Assembly: GCA_036873755.1 (NCBI GenBank) | Contig: JAVTVY010025123.1 | Coordinates: forward strand, 42,607 to 106,606 | Direction of reading: 5' to 3' | Source of the DNA: Hanleya hanleyi | Taxonomy: Eukaryota; Mollusca; Polyplacophora; Lepidopleurida; Hanleyidae | DNA: 64,000 nucleotides | Shown: one piece after another, positions 1 to 14,588 of the stretch | Position numbering within the stretch: the stretch's first letter is position 1 | Layout: every line of letters begins with the position of its first letter | Translations under genes and position numbers: made by a program | The notes under the pieces: generated by a model | Told to the model about the DNA's origin: nothing | The model's database searches: none | The model's input: only the letters and a program-made list of their open reading frames with translations

Positions 1-677
1 AACAATGTACTGAAATTTTAATTTCGATACATTGAAAATCATCTAATCATAATCCTCGAATTCCAAAGTATTGAAAATACAATATCAATGTATTGAATTT
101 CAGCCAATCATAATCTTTCAGTTTCGGTGTATTAGGATTAATTTACAATATACTGAAATTCAATTGCATTGCATTGAAACTCAATTTCGATGTATTGGAA
201 ATTGACCTTTCCAACTCGTGTAAATATGATACAGTAAAAATTAACCAATGACGTGAGCCACGTGCAGTAAAGCAAGAAGTTGTTGTGACCAAAAAATGCG
301 CGATTGGCTCTAACAGATTTATTACAGTGACAGCTCCCCTCCCCCTCGCTACGTTCTCGATCGATGACGCATGCGGCCTTAATTCTATTCACACTTTATT
401 ATCTGGCTATGTAGAATCTGGACAATTCACGCTTTATTTTCTAGCTATGCAGACTCTGCACCTAAAGTGTCCTCTACCAGTCTACATTCTGTCTGACAGT
501 ATAAGTATTGATGTGAACCTGGAGGCAAAGGTTGTCAGCGCAAAACGAGACTCACAGTAGTCAAGTCATGAGGTGGGGGGGAGGGGCACGAAGTTCGTAC
601 AATCCTCGATGGATCTAAAAAAAAACTCATGTATCTCCCCCACCCCCGTAGTACATAGCAGAATCTCACACCAACCA

Positions 678-704
678 TCTCTCTCTCTCTCTCTCTCTCT
701 CTCT
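678..704. repeat. (TC)n microsatellite
   Basis: An uninterrupted run of TC dinucleotides, about 13 units. Shorter CTCTCT runs occur at about 1150-1195. The run produces Ser-Leu and Arg-Glu repeats in the overlapping spurious ORFs. Confidence 0.95.
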
Positions 705-714
705 AGTCCCTTCA

Positions 715-842
715 AATCAAAAGAGGTCGAGTTATCATTTCGTCCGCTAGAGAGCACTGAGGATATGCACCCATCCGCTCTGGTCAACGCCTAATCAAAA
801 GCGGTGGAGTTATCATTTCGTCCGCTAGAGAGCACTGAGGAT
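715..842 (+). repeat. 50-bp direct repeat, two copies
   Basis: The segments at 715-764 and 793-842 are near-identical. Both contain GTTATCATTTCGTCCGCTAG followed by AGAGCACTGAGGAT, and they are offset by 78 bp. No function can be assigned. Confidence 0.9.
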
Positions 843-1217
843 GAGAAGTAGAACTGCCTCCTTGCGTCATATAATATGTTCCCGCCAGTTTCAGAGCTGA
901 CTTGATTCAGGCAAATCGCACCTTCGAATCACTTGAGTGGCGACTCTCGGTCACGTTATGAGATCTCCCCGATAAATAATGGAAATTGTTTATCGTTCAT
1001 TACAATATTTGTAATCGGATGTTAATGGCAGTGACACAGCAGCATTATATGGTTAAAGTCATTTTATGCTCACTAAACGTTGAAAGCTTATGGCCAAATT
1101 TTAGTAGAGATTTAATATTTTAACCGGATCATGAAGCAAATCCAAAATATATATTGATCCGCTCTCTCTCCCAAGATACTCTCTCTCTCGAAGCGTGTAC
1201 AACTAGACCCATCAGAT

Positions 1218-4200
1218 CAAGAGTTAATCGGACCTCCCGATCAGAATAGGTCAGCCGATTAATGTATAAATCCGGCCCCACTCTCCACGCTGGCGGAAGT
1301 CAGAATGGAAAGCCAGCAATAAAAACTCGTTACATTGACTGAAAAACTGAAAATAGAGGCATGTGGTTGGCTGATTTTCAGTACATAGAATTTGAATTTC
1401 AAGATATTGATACATCGAAATTCGGGGTTGACGATTTGATAATTTCAATGTATTGAAATAATAATTTACATACTTCGGTATTTATTCAACGCAACTAATT
1501 TTGGCAACTAATTTTGGCAACTAATTATGACCTAGCTACCATAACAGTCTATGTATATGCGTGTTGTTTCGCTGCCACAGATCGAGCACAGCTTAAATAT
1601 ATCGTAGCATTAATAATTTTCCATCTCTGACAAATGAGATTGCTATCCATATTAATGATTAAATTGATAAACTTAAACCAGCGGGGAACAGCTTGTTTAG
1701 ATAGTTTTTATCTCGAATCCAATTCGATGCCAATTAACGTTATTACTTTGGATTCCTAAAATTAAATATCAAGGTCAGTATTTATATAGTGTGTGTCGAA
1801 CACTGATACAGGATTAGTTATGGTTAAATATCAAGGTCAGTATTTATATAGTGTGTGTCGAACACTGATGCAGTATCAAGGTCAGTAGTTATATAGTGTG
1901 TGTCGAACACTCATACAGGATTAGTTATGGTTAAATATCAAGGTCAGTAGTTATATAGTGTGTGTCGAACACTGATACAGGATTAGTTATGGTTAAATAT
2001 CAAGGTCAGTAGTTATATAGCGTGTGACGAACACTGATACAGGATTAGTTATGGTTAAATATCAAGGTCAGTAGTTATATAGTGTGTGTCGAACACTGAT
2101 GCAGGATTAGTTATGGTTAAATATCAAGGTCAGTAGTTATATAGTGTGTGTCGAACACTGATGCAGGATTAGTTATGGTTAAATATCAAGGTCAGTAGTT
2201 ATATAGTGTGTGTCGAACACTGATGCAGGATTAGTTATGGTTAAATATCAAGGTCAGTAGTTATATAGTGTGTGTCGAACACTGATGCAGGATTAGTTAT
2301 GGTTAAATATCAAGGTCAGTAGTTATATAGTGTGTGTCGAACACTGATGCAGGATTAGTTATGGTTAAATATCAAGGTCAGTGGTTATATAGTGTGTGTC
2401 GAACACTGATACAGGATTAGTTATGGTTAAATATCAAGGGCAGTAGTTATATAGTGTGTGTCGAACACTGATGCAGGATTAGTTATGGTTAAATATCAAG
2501 GTCAGTAGTTCTATAGTGTGTGTCGAACACTGATGCAGGATTAGTTATGGTTAAATATCAAGGTCAGTAGTTATATAGTGTGTGTCGAACACTGATGCAG
2601 GATTAGTTATGGTTAAATATCAAGGTCAGTAGTTATATAGTGCGTGTCGAACACTGATACAGGATTAGTTATGGTTAAATATCAAAATCAGTAGCTATAT
2701 AGTGTGTGTCGAACACTGATGCAGGATTAGTTATGATTAAATATCAAGGTCAGTAGTTATATAGTGTGTGTCGAACACTGATGCAGGATTAGTTATGGTT
2801 AAATATCAAGGTCAGTAGTTATATAGTATGTGTCGAACACTGATACAGGATTAGTTATGGTTAAATATCAAGGTCAGTAGTTATATAGTGTGTGTCGAAC
2901 ACTGATGCAGGATTAGTTATGGTTAAATATCAAGGTCAGTAGTTATATAGTGTGTGTCGAACACTGATGGTGATTAGTTATGGTTAAATATCATGCCAGT
3001 ATTATGATAGTGTGTGTCGAACACTGATGCAGGATTAGTTATGGTTAAATATCAAGGTCAGTAGTTATATAGTGTGTGTCGAACACTGATGCAGGATTAG
3101 TTATGGTTAAATATCAAGGTCAGTAGTTATATAGTGTGTGTCGAACACTGATGCAGGATTAGTTATGGTTAAATATCAAGGTCAGTAGTTATATAGTGTG
3201 TGTCGAACACTGATGCAGGATTAGTTATGGTTAAATATCAAGGTCAGTAGTTATATAGTGTGTGTCGAACACTGATGCAGGATTAGTTATGGTTAAATAT
3301 CAAGGTCAGTAGTTATATAGTGTGTGTCGAACACTGATGCAGGATTAGTTATGGTTAAATATCAAGGCAGTAGTTATATGTCGAACAGTGATACAGGATT
3401 ATTTATGGTTAAATATCAAGGTCAGTAGTTATATAGTGTGTGTCGAACACTGATGCAGGATTAGTTATGGTTAAATATCAAGGTCAGTAGCTATATAGTG
3501 TGTGTCGAACACTGATGCAGGATTAGTTATGGTTAAATATCAAGGTCAGTAGTTATATAGTGTGTGTCGAACACTGATGCAGGATTAGTTATGGTTAAAT
3601 ATCAAGGTCAGTAGTTATATAGTGTGTGTCGAACACTGATACAGGATTAGTTATGGTTAAATAACAAGTTCAGTAGTTATATAGTGTGTCTCGAACACTG
3701 ATACAGGATTAGTTATGGTTAAATATCAAGGTCAGTAGCTATATAGTGTGTGTCGAACACTGATGCAGGATTAGTTATGGTTAAATATCAAGGTCAGTAG
3801 TTATATAGTGTGTGTCGAACAGTGATGCAGGATTAGTTATGGTTAAATATCAAGGTCAGTAGTTATATAGTGTGTGTCGAACACTGATACAGGATTAGTT
3901 ATGGTTAAATATCAAGGGCAGTAGTTATATAGTGTGTGTCGAACACTGATACAGGATTAGTTATGGTTAAATATCAAGGTCAGTAGTTATATAGTGTGTG
4001 TCGAACACTGATACAGGATTAGTTATGGTTAAATATCAAGGGCAGTAGTTATATAGTGTGTGTCGAACACTGATACAGGATTAGTTATGGTTAAATATCA
4101 AGGTCAGTAGTTATATAGTGTGTGTCGAACACTGATACAGGATTAGTTATGGTTAAATATCAAGGTCAGTAGTTATATAGTGTGTGTCGAACACTGATGC

Positions 4201-7200
4201 AGGATTAGTTATGGTTAAATATCAAGGTCAGTAGTTATATAGTGTGTGTCGAACACTGATGCAGGATTAGTTATGGTTAAATATCAGGGCAGTAGTTATA
4301 TAGTGTGTGTCGAACACTGATGCAGGATTAGTTATGGTTAAATATCAAGGTCAGTAGTTATATAGTGTGTGTCGAACACTGATGCAGGATTAGTTATGGT
4401 TAAATATCAAGGTCAGTAGTTATATAGTGTGTGTCGAACACTGATGCAGGATTAGTTATGGTTAAATATCAAGGTCAGTAGTTATATAGTGTGTGTCGAA
4501 CACTGATGCAGGATTAGTTATGGTTAAATATCAAGGTCAGTAGCTATATAGTGTGTGTCGAACACTGATGCAGGATTAGTTATGGTTAAATATCAAGGTC
4601 AGTAGCTATATAGTGTGTGTCGAACACTGATGCAGGATTAGTTATGGTTAAATATCAAGGTCAGTAGTTATATAGTGTGTGTCGAACACTGATGCAGGAT
4701 TAGTTATGGTTAAATATCAAGGTCAGTAGTTATATAGTGTGTGTCGAACACTGATGCAGGATTAGTTATGGTTAAATATCAAGGCCAGTAGCTATATAGT
4801 GTGTAAGGTCGAACACTGATGCAGGATTAGATATGGTTAAATATCAAGGTCAGTAGTTACATAGTGTGTGTGCTCTGAACACTGATGGCAGGATTGAAGT
4901 TATGGTTAAATACCTAAGGTCAGTAGTTACATAGTGTGTGTCGAACACTGATGCAGGATTAGTTATGGTTAAATATCAAGGTCAGTAGCTATATAGTGTG
5001 CTCTAGAATCGATGCAGGATTAGTTATGGTTAAATATCAAGGGGTCAGTAGTTATATAGTGTGTGTTTAATTACTGATACAGGATTAGTTATGGTTAAAT
5101 ATCAAGGTCAGTAGTTATATAGTGTGTGTCGAACACTGATGCAGGATTAGTTATGGTTAAATATCAAGGTCAGCAGCTATATAGTGTGTGTCGAACACTG
5201 ATGCAGGATTAGTTATGGTTAAATATCAAGGTCAGTAGTTATATAGTGTGTGTCGAACACTGATGCAGGATTAGTTATGGTTAAATATCAAGGTCAGTAG
5301 TTATATAGTGTGTGTCGAACACTGATGCAGGATTAGTTATGGTTAAATATCAAGGTCAGTAGTTATATAGTGTGTGTCGAACAATGATGCAGGATTAGTT
5401 ATGGTTAAATATCAAGGTCAGTAGTTATATAGTGTGTGTCGAACACTGATACAGGATTAGTTATGGTTAAATATCAAGGTCAGTAGTTATATAGCGTGTG
5501 ACGAACACTGATACAGGATTAGTTATGGTTAAATATCAAGGTCAGTAGTTATATAGTGTGTGTCGAACACTGATGCAGGATTAGTTATGGTTAAATATCA
5601 AGGTCAGTAGTTATATAGCGTGTGTCGAACACTGATGCAGGATTAGTTATGGTTAAATATCAAGGTCAGTAGTTATATAGTGTGTGTCGAACACTGATGC
5701 AGGATTAGTTATGGTTAAATATCAAGGTCAGTAGTTATATAGTGTGTGTCGAACACTGATACAGGATTAGTTATGGTTAAATATCAAGGGCAGTAGTTAT
5801 ATAGTGTGTGTCGAAGACTGATGCAGGATTAGTTATGGTTAAATATCAAGGTCAGTAGTTATATAGTGTGTGTCGAACACTGATGCAGGATTAGTTATGG
5901 TTAAATATCAAGGTCAGTAGTTATATAGTGTGTGTCGAACACTGATGCAGGATTAGTTATGGTTAAATATCAAGGTCAGTGGTTATATAGTGTGTGTCGA
6001 ACACTGATGCAGGATTAGTTATGGTTAAATATCAAGGGCAGTAGTTATATAGTGTGTGTCGAACACTGATGCAGGATTAGTTATGGTTAAATATCAAGGT
6101 CAGTAGTTATATAGTGTGTGTCGAACACTGATGCAGGATTAGTCATGGTTAAATATCAAGGTCAGGTAGTTAGTATAGTGTGTGTTGAACACTGATGCAG
6201 GATTAGTTGGGCGGTTTCTCAAACATCAAGGTCAGTAGTTATATAGTGCGTGTGTCGAACACTGATACAGGATTAGTTGCGGTTAAATATCAAGGTCAGT
6301 AGCTATATAGTGTGTGTCGAACACCGATGCAGGATTAGTTGGCGGTTAAATATCAAGGTCAGTAGTTATATAGTGTGTGTCGAACACCGATGGCATTAGC
6401 TATGGTTAAATATCAAGGTCAGTAGTTATATAGTGTGTGTCGAACACTGATGCAGGATTAGTTATGGTTAAATATCAAGGTCAGTAGTTATATAGTGTGT
6501 GTCGAACACTGATGCAGGATTAGTTATGGTTAAATATCAAGGTCAGTAGGTTATATAGTGTGTGTCGAACACTGATGCAGGATTAGTTATGGTTAAATAT
6601 CAAGGTCAGTAGTTATATAGTGTGTGTCGAACACTGATGCAGGATTAGTTATGGTTAAATATCAAGGTCAGTAGTTATATAGTGTGTGTCGAACACTGAT
6701 GCAGGATTAGTTATGGTTAAATATCAAGGTCAGTAGTTATATAGTGTGTGTCGAACACTGATGCAGGATTAGTTATGGTTAAATATCAAGGTCAGTAGTT
6801 ATATAGTGTGTGTCGAACACTGATGCAGGATTAGTTATGGTTAAATATCAAGGTCAGTAGTTATATAGTGTGTGTCGAACACTGATACAGGATTAGTTAT
6901 GGTTAAATATCAAGGTCAGTAGTTATATAGTGTGTGTCGAACACTGATGCAGGATTAGTTATGGTTAAATATCAAGGTCAGTAGTTATATAGTGTGTGTC
7001 GAACACTGATACAGGATTAGTTATGGTTAAATATCAAGGTCAGTAGTTATATAGTGTGTGTCGAACACTGATACAGGATTAGTTATGGTTAAATATCAAG
7101 GTCAGTAGTTATATAGTGTGTGTCGAACACTGATGCAGGATTAGTTATGGTTAAATATCAAGGCCAGTAGCTATATAGTGTGTGTCGAACACTGATGCAG

Positions 7201-10200
7201 GATTAGTTATGGTTAAATATCAAGGTCAGTAGTTATATAGTGTGTGTCGAACACTGATGCAGGATTAGTTATGGTTAAATATCAAGGTCAGTAGTTATAT
7301 AGTGTGTGTCGAACACTGATACAGGATTAGTTATGGTTAAATATCAAGGGCAGTAGTTATATAGTGTGTGTCGAACACTGATGCAGGATTAGTTATGGTT
7401 AAATATCAAGGTCAGTAGTTCTATAGTGTGTGTCGAACACTGATGCAGGATTAGTTATGGTTAAATATCAAGGTCAGTAGTTATATAGTGTGTGTCGAAC
7501 ACTGATGCAGGATTAGTTATGGTTAAATATCAAGGTCAGTAGTTATATAGTGTGTGTCGAACACTGATACAGGATTAGTTATGGTTAAATATCAAAATCA
7601 GTAGCTATATAGTGTGTGTCGAACACTGATGCAGGATTAGTTATGGTTAAATATCAAGGTCAGTAGTTATATAGTGTGTGTCGAACACTGATGCAGGATT
7701 AGTTATGGTTAAATATCAAGGTCAGTAGTTATATAGTATGTGTCGAACACTGATACAGGATTAGTTATGGTTAAATATCAAGGTCAGTAGCTATATAGTG
7801 TGTGTCGAACACTGATGCAGGTTTAGTTATGGTTAAATATCAAGGTCAGTAGTTATATAGTGTGTGTCGAACACTGATGCAGGATTAGTTATGGTTAAAT
7901 ATCAAGGTCAGTAGTTATATAGTGTGTGTCGAACACTGATGCAGGATTAGTTATGGTTAAATATCAAGGTCAGTAGTTATATAGTGTGTGTCGAACACTG
8001 ATGCAGGATTAGTTATGGTTAAATATCAAGGTCAGTAGTTATATAGTGTGTGTCGAACACTGATGCAGGATTAGTTATGGTTAAATATCAAGGTCAGTAG
8101 TTATATAGTGTGTGTCGAACACTGATACAGGATTAGTTATGGTTAAATATCAAGGTCAGTAGTTATATAGTGTGTGTCGAACAATGATGCAGGATTAGTT
8201 ATGGTTAAATATCAAGGTCAGTAGTTATATGTCGAACAGTGATACAGGATTATTTATGGTTAAATATCAAGGTCAGTAGTTATATAGTGTGTGTCGAACA
8301 CTGATACAGGATTAGTTATGGTTAAATATCAAGGTCAGTAGCTATATAGTGTGTGTCGAACACTGATGCAGGATTAGTTATGATTAAATATCAAGGTCAG
8401 TAGTTATATAGTGTGTGTCGAACACTGATGCAGGATTAGTTATGGTTAAATATCAAGGTCAGTAGTTATATAGTGTGTGTCGAACACTGATACAGGATTA
8501 GTTATGGTTAAATAACAAGTTCAGTAGTTATATAGTGTGTCTCGAACACTGATACAGGATTAGTTATGGTTAAATATCAAGGTCAGTAGCTATATAGTGT
8601 GTGTCGAACACTGATGCAGGATTAGTTATGGTTAAATATCAAGGTCAGTAGTTATATAGTGTGTGTCGAACACTGATGCAGGATTAGTTATGGTTAAATA
8701 TCAAGGTCAGTAGTTATATAGTGTGTGTCGAACACTGATACAGGATTAGTTATGGTTAAATATCAAGGTCAGTAGTTATATAGCGTGTGACGAACACTGA
8801 TACAGGATTAGTTATGGTTAAATATCAAGGTCAGTAGTTATATAGTGTGTGTCGAACACTGATGCAGGATTAGTTATGGTTAAATATCAAGGTCAGTAGT
8901 TATATAGTGTGTGTCGAACACTGATGCAGGATTAGTTATGGTTAAATATCAAGGTCAGTAGTTATATAGTGTGTGTCGAACACTGATGCAGGATTAGTTA
9001 TGGTTAAATATCAAGGTCAGTAGTTATATAGTGTGTGTCGAACACTGATGCAGGATTAGTTATGGTTAAATATCAAGGTCAGTAGTTATATAGTGTGTGT
9101 CGAACACTGATGCAGGATTAGTTATGGTTAAATATCAAGGTCAGTAGTTATATAGTGTGTGTCGAACACTGATGCAGGATTAGTTATGGTTAAATATCAA
9201 GGTCAGTAGTTATATAGTGTGTGTCGAACACTGATGCAGGATTAGTTATGGTTAAATATCAAGGTCAGTAGTTATATAGTGTGTGTCGAACACTGATGCA
9301 GGATTAGTTATGGTTAAATATCAAGGTCAGTAGTTATATAGTGTGTGTCGAACACTGATGCAGGATTAGTTATGGTTAAATATCAAGGTCAGTAGTTATA
9401 TAGTGTGTGTCGAACACTGATGCAGGATTAGTTATGGTTAAATATCAAGGTCAGTAGTTATATAGTGTGTGTCGAACACTGATGCAGGATTAGTTATGGT
9501 TAAATATCAAGGTCAGTAGTTATATAGTGTGTGTCGAACACTGATGCAGGATTAGTTATGGTTAAATATCAAGGTCAGTAGTTATATAGTGTGTGTCGAA
9601 CACTGATGCAGGATTAGTTATGGTTAAATATCAAGGTCAGTAGTTATATAGTGTGTGTCGAACACTGATACAGGATTAGTTATGGTTAAATATCAAGGTC
9701 AGTAGTTATATAGTGTGTGTCGAACACTGATGCAGGATTAGTTATGGTTAAATATCAAGGTCAGTAGTTATATAGTGTGTGTCGAACACTGATGCAGGAT
9801 TAGTTATGGTTAAATATCAAGGTCAGTAGTTATATAGTGTGTGTCGAACACTGATGCAGGATTAGTTATGGTTAAATATCAAGGTCAGTAGTTATATAGT
9901 GTGTGTCGAACACTGATACAGGATTAGTTATGGTTAAATATCAAGGTCAGTAGTTATATAGTGTGTGTCGAACACTGATGCAGGATTAGTTATGGTTAAA
10001 TATCAAGGTCAGTAGTTATATAGTGTGTGTCGAACACTGATGCAGGATTAGTTATGGTTAAATATCAAGGTCAGTAGTTATATAGTGTGTGTTGAACACT
10101 GATACAGGATTAGTTATGGTTAAATATCAAGGTCAGTAGTTATATAGTGTGTGTCGAACACTGATGCAGGATTAGTTATGGTTAAATATCAAGGTCAGTA

Positions 10201-12830
10201 GTTATATAGTGTGTGTCGAACACTGATGCAGGATTAGTTATGGTTAAATATCAAGGTCAGTAGTTATATAGTGTGTGTCGAACACTGATGCAGGATTAGT
10301 TATGGTTAAATATCAAGGTCAGCAGTTATATAGTGTGTGTCGAACACTGATGCAGGATTAGTTATGGTTAAATATCAAGGTCAGTAGTTATATAGTGTGT
10401 GTCGAACACTGATGCAGGATTAGTTATGGTTAAATATCAAGGTCAGTAGTTATATAGTGTGTGTCGAACACTGATGCAGGATTAGTTATGGTTAAATATC
10501 AAGGTCAGTAGTTATATAGTGTGTGTCGAACACTGATACAGGATTAGTTATGGTTAAATATCAAGGTCAGTAGTTATATAGTGTGTGTCGAACACTGATG
10601 CAGGATTAGTTATGGTTAAATATCAAGGTCAGTAGTTATATAGTGTGTGTCGAACACTGATGCAGGATTAGTTATGGTTAAATATCAAGGTCAGTAGTTA
10701 TATAGTGTGTGTCGAACACTGATACTGAATTCGTTATGGTTAAATATCAAGGTCAGTAGTTATATAGTGTGTGTGGAACACTGATACAGAATTAGTTATG
10801 GTTAAATTTCATTTGGCAGATTAATCCCACAATCCAGCTACATGTATGCAATCTGTGGTTTGGTTTATGATAGAGAACCTGGAAACTGTCAGAATAGATC
10901 AATATGTGTACTGTTTTCATCTTTCTAACGATATCGATATATGCTGTCTATCGTCGCAGCATTTTGCTTCTCGCGCTGATAAGTGGGTAACGAAGAACTT
11001 CAAAGAAATACTCTGTCAGAAACTCTTTTAGACGGATCGAAAGAAAATAATCATAAGACTAGCTGATCTCTCCTTCTTTAATTACTTCAACCATCTTTTA
11101 CATCGATGTACACCAGATACGCGGTATGACACCTCGGTAAACTACTTGAAGCAGCAACAACTGTGAATTTATACCATGTCGTTCTGAATGCAAATGAGGC
11201 GTAATCTGTCCATAGTGGCCGATTAAATAGATTATAATTTCGGGATCGCCTCATTATATTGATTACTGAGGAATTATCACTATATAGAAACTTCAGAAAA
11301 ATGCATTTGATTACAATGAATCAGCCGAACAGTTATTGCCAAGCGCATACGTTTGAAAACAGGACTGGTGAAGAATGGCACAGAGCAAGGAACTTCTCTT
11401 GTCATTTCCTTGTTTACCCTCTCATCAGAGTGTGCGCATAAGAAGATCCCATAAGTAATTTTGGAATGTATTTACTTTCTCGGGAGTGGACATTTTCATC
11501 AACTGTTGAAAGTCATTTTAGCATAGTGTACCATAAACTATGAACTATCTGGACAGCGTGAAGAATTCGGTTTCGGAATAGCTTTCAAGATGTTTTTGTC
11601 CTGTAGTTAGAGTTCATGCAAGACTGACTGGCAGATAATGGAACGTCAGGTGTTTCAATCTTGAAGATAAAAACGTATATCATGGGAGCTAAAATAATCT
11701 ACTTTATGTATCCATTTGAAACTACATGTATAGTCTGGCCTCTGGTAATCACACAATTTTAGTTCGCATGCAAACACTGTGAGCACGCTTCGAATTACCA
11801 AAAAATCATCAACATCATGCGTCGTCAGTAGCAATGACGTACAGCTTAATCTATCTGATGATTTTCGCCATCCAACTGATGAGGTTGATATTTGCCATCG
11901 GCCAGATCTAGATGATTCGTCATCTTACATTGCAGCTTACATAATGCTTTATTCCCAAAGTGATACGGTGAAATTGGCCTATAAAATATCAACTAGATGA
12001 ACTATATATCTATGATCTCTACAGTCATGTTAGTGGGAAATGAGAGATTTAGCAGTAAGCCGATTGCAGGCAAATTCATTTTTGTAGCCTACAAAATGTA
12101 TGTACAGGTGAATCATCCCGGACTGGTTAAAGGCTACAGATGCCGATTTCCTGGTGTTGAATGTTGTCTTTATGCTCCTCATACGAACCGCTGGACTATG
12201 ATGAAGTTTCACGTCTGTTCGTCCAACCTTAACAGCGACCGCACTGGCCGGCTTTAAAAGCGGTTACTAAAATTATAGTTTAGTATTTGTATTATTTCTA
12301 TGATCCCCACGTAGGCATATCATAATATTTTTCATATAATGAACGTAGATATATGATGTGGGTCCTTGCGATGAATACTTGAGGGTCACCAGTAATTAGT
12401 ACATAAGAAGCCTGGGACCGCGGCATAATGGCCGTCGTCAGGGTGTGACCCAACAAGGAGTTTTGCAGGAGTCCGATATTCCCAATTTATTAGTTAGTTT
12501 TCGCGAAAATATTGACCAAAAACATTTTTCAATCTACGACATCACTTGGACATCAGAAATGCTACCATTTTGGATTTTTTTCCCCAATTTGAACTGTCAT
12601 CAAGAATATGTACGCAGGAACAAAACAGCTGTCTTGATAACCCAAGTAAAGCCCATGCCTGGTAACTAAGTGAGTTATTGACCAACTAAGGATTCTAACA
12701 GTAGTTATATTTGTTTTAATATGATTAGTTCACAGTTGGTCACGCGATAAGTGAAATTGTCTTATTTGGAATAGCCGAGCATTGTAGGATAACATTTCTG
12801 ATTCCTTCCTTATACAAAAATATCGCTTAA
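1218..12830. repeat. Segmental duplication block A
   Basis: Both ends of this block align by eye with block B (about 14465-19260). The left flank shares TATAAATCCGGCCCC and the CACGCTGG..GGAA words. The right flank shares GATTACTGAGGAA, CAAGCGCATACGTTTGAAAA, AGCATAGTGTACCATAA and GATAACATTTCTG in the same order. Divergence with many indels points to an old duplication. The block is enlarged by the 62-bp array in its middle. It contains no convincing gene. The small ORFs between 10846 and 12669 lie in sequence also found in block B, where the frames are not kept. Edges are approximate. Confidence 0.8.
1761..10809 (+). repeat. 62-bp tandem array, about 146 copies
   Basis: The period of 62 bp is directly visible: successive GATGCAGG words fall exactly 62 bp apart. 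Each unit contains TTAAATATCAAGGTCAGTAG, then TTATATAGTGTGTGTCGAAC, then ACTGATGCAGGATTAG. Two diagnostic variants (GATGCAGG and GATACAGG) are interspersed, and most units are otherwise nearly identical, which implies recent homogenisation. Rare marker variants recur about 4.85-4.91 kb apart, so part of the array was itself copied. Units near 4790-5080 and 6150-6400 are unusually degenerate. All frames carry stops, so it is non-coding. It is a minisatellite or satellite within block A. Confidence 0.98.
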
Positions 12831-14464
12831 GAAATTGTTTAAAATCCCGAAAACATCTTTCGACGTTAATTCGATTGTTATATCTCATTAATGGGCATCG
12901 ATGAATACGTAAATTAATACTTGTTTACCATGAAGTGCACAGCTGGTTATGGGATGTTATTTTAACAGGGCCCTGTGGGAGATCAGTGTTTTTCACTGAA
13001 CAGGCTACCCTGTATAAATATGGTCAAATAAATAAATAAATTTTCACAAACATATTACAAACAATATTTTGCAGCAGAAGATTTACGTTTATCGAAGGTC
13101 AGACTCTAAGGGATATTTAGTATCATTTCACAACATCAATCGCCAAATACAAATACAAGGGGGACCTATTCGGATGCATTCGTCAGAGTTAATCAACGTG
13201 CCAGCGTTTAACTAAACATCAGATAATTGACTCCAATAGTAGTAGTTTTCTTACTGATTTAAGCAGCATTTGATATATGTTCTGCGTCATAAGACCATAA
13301 AGTGTATACAGGCTCCTACATGCTCTATCCATAGATATGTATCAGTATAGCTATGGGAGAATTAACGATTCTAAACAATCTAAGGAGTTCAAAGTGAGCT
13401 ATTTATCGATTATCGAAGTGCTGGTTTCATCCTACCCAGAACAATGTAGGAACGTCGTTGTTAGGTGGATTGCATTTAACATTTCGCTCCGAGACTTTAG
13501 AGCAAACCAATTAACCGTACAAAAAACTAAGGTACAAGGGAGAGGTATTTTAACATCGACCATACGTCAAAAGATCTGACAGTATTTCGATGACAATCTC
13601 AACCCATGCACATTGCCAATCCATGGAACTTTGCTTGACTTAGCTATCGATCACATGTGCCACACACACTTTCTAGACGAGCCCTTCAAATCTACATTGG
13701 ATGAACTTCAACACAAATGCAAGGTGGATCAAATATAGTAACACATACCCGATGGTCATGACGTACGTATATGAAAAACGTGCTCTATCACAGATTTTCT
13801 CATATCCTTCACGCCGTACCATCAACAACAAAGGCGAATATCATATTCTTGGTTCTACACGCTGCTAAATCCACCGGTTTTAGTGCATTACATAAACAAG
13901 CACCCCTTCGCACCGTGACCACCATCCTATACTAAAACCTGCATCCCATCATCGTTAAAAAAATAATGATAACTTCCGCGGTTATCTCAAATATCGTCTC
14001 TCCAAATACATCCCAATTTCAATTATTTCCATTCCCAGAACTTTACGGCTGGTCATCGTTTTTGAAATCATATATGCAACTATTTCTATTGCGCGAGAAT
14101 ATATACATTCGTCAGCATTACATTAGCAATCACCGTTCTAACGAGGGTTCGCATCTGGATATTCTATATTGTGACAAGATATCGTCCATAAACGCAATAT
14201 ATTTAGCAGCACTCCTGGCGCTTCTCTTGCTGATATCTCGGATTCTATCACTGCGACGTGTAACTTATATAATATCTCAAGATTGTCTGAATCTTACGAA
14301 TGCGAATCAGCCTTGGCAACCATAATGTAATCATTCACTCCTGCAGTCTACGTGGGGCCATCTCTGCCACAATTTCGTTGCGTTGAACAGCTAGCAATGC
14401 ACTGAAATTATAATTGTACATGGGAGATTAACGTCGATGCGTGTGCGACTAGCCATATCAAAAT
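12831..14464. other. Spacer between duplicated blocks
   Basis: I see no gene, RNA or repeat that I can name. A 119-codon ORF at 13966-14325 has no recognisable domain and no splice context. The sequence is AT-rich and looks like decayed intergenic DNA. Confidence 0.5.
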
Positions 14465-14588
14465 TACCTGTTAATCGGGCATTTCAATTAGAATAGAGTC
14501 GTCCGACAACCGTATAAATCCGGCCCCGATGACCACGCTGGTGGAAAGCAGAATGAAAAGCCACCAAGAAAAACCTCGTGTTATGATT

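Larger units (their letters stand above)
1..1217. other. AT-rich non-coding flank
   Basis: No gene is supported here. Positions 1-220 repeat short words such as TATTGAAAT and TTGAAATTCAAT in both orientations. The same words recur at about 1380-1460 and 14585-14660 in the duplicated blocks, so this part may be an eroded extension of that unit. The short ORFs on both strands overlap a CT microsatellite or one another and show no protein-like pattern. Confidence 0.5.

Noticed and set aside
573..794. 73-codon ORFs on both strands
   Set aside because: They read through the TC microsatellite and lack any protein-like pattern.
1761..10809. Tandem 62-bp array as a CRISPR array
   Set aside because: There are no unique spacers; whole units repeat head to tail, in a eukaryotic context.
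13966..14325. 119-codon plus-strand ORF
   Set aside because: No recognisable domain, AT-rich composition, and not conserved in a comparable position of the duplicated blocks.
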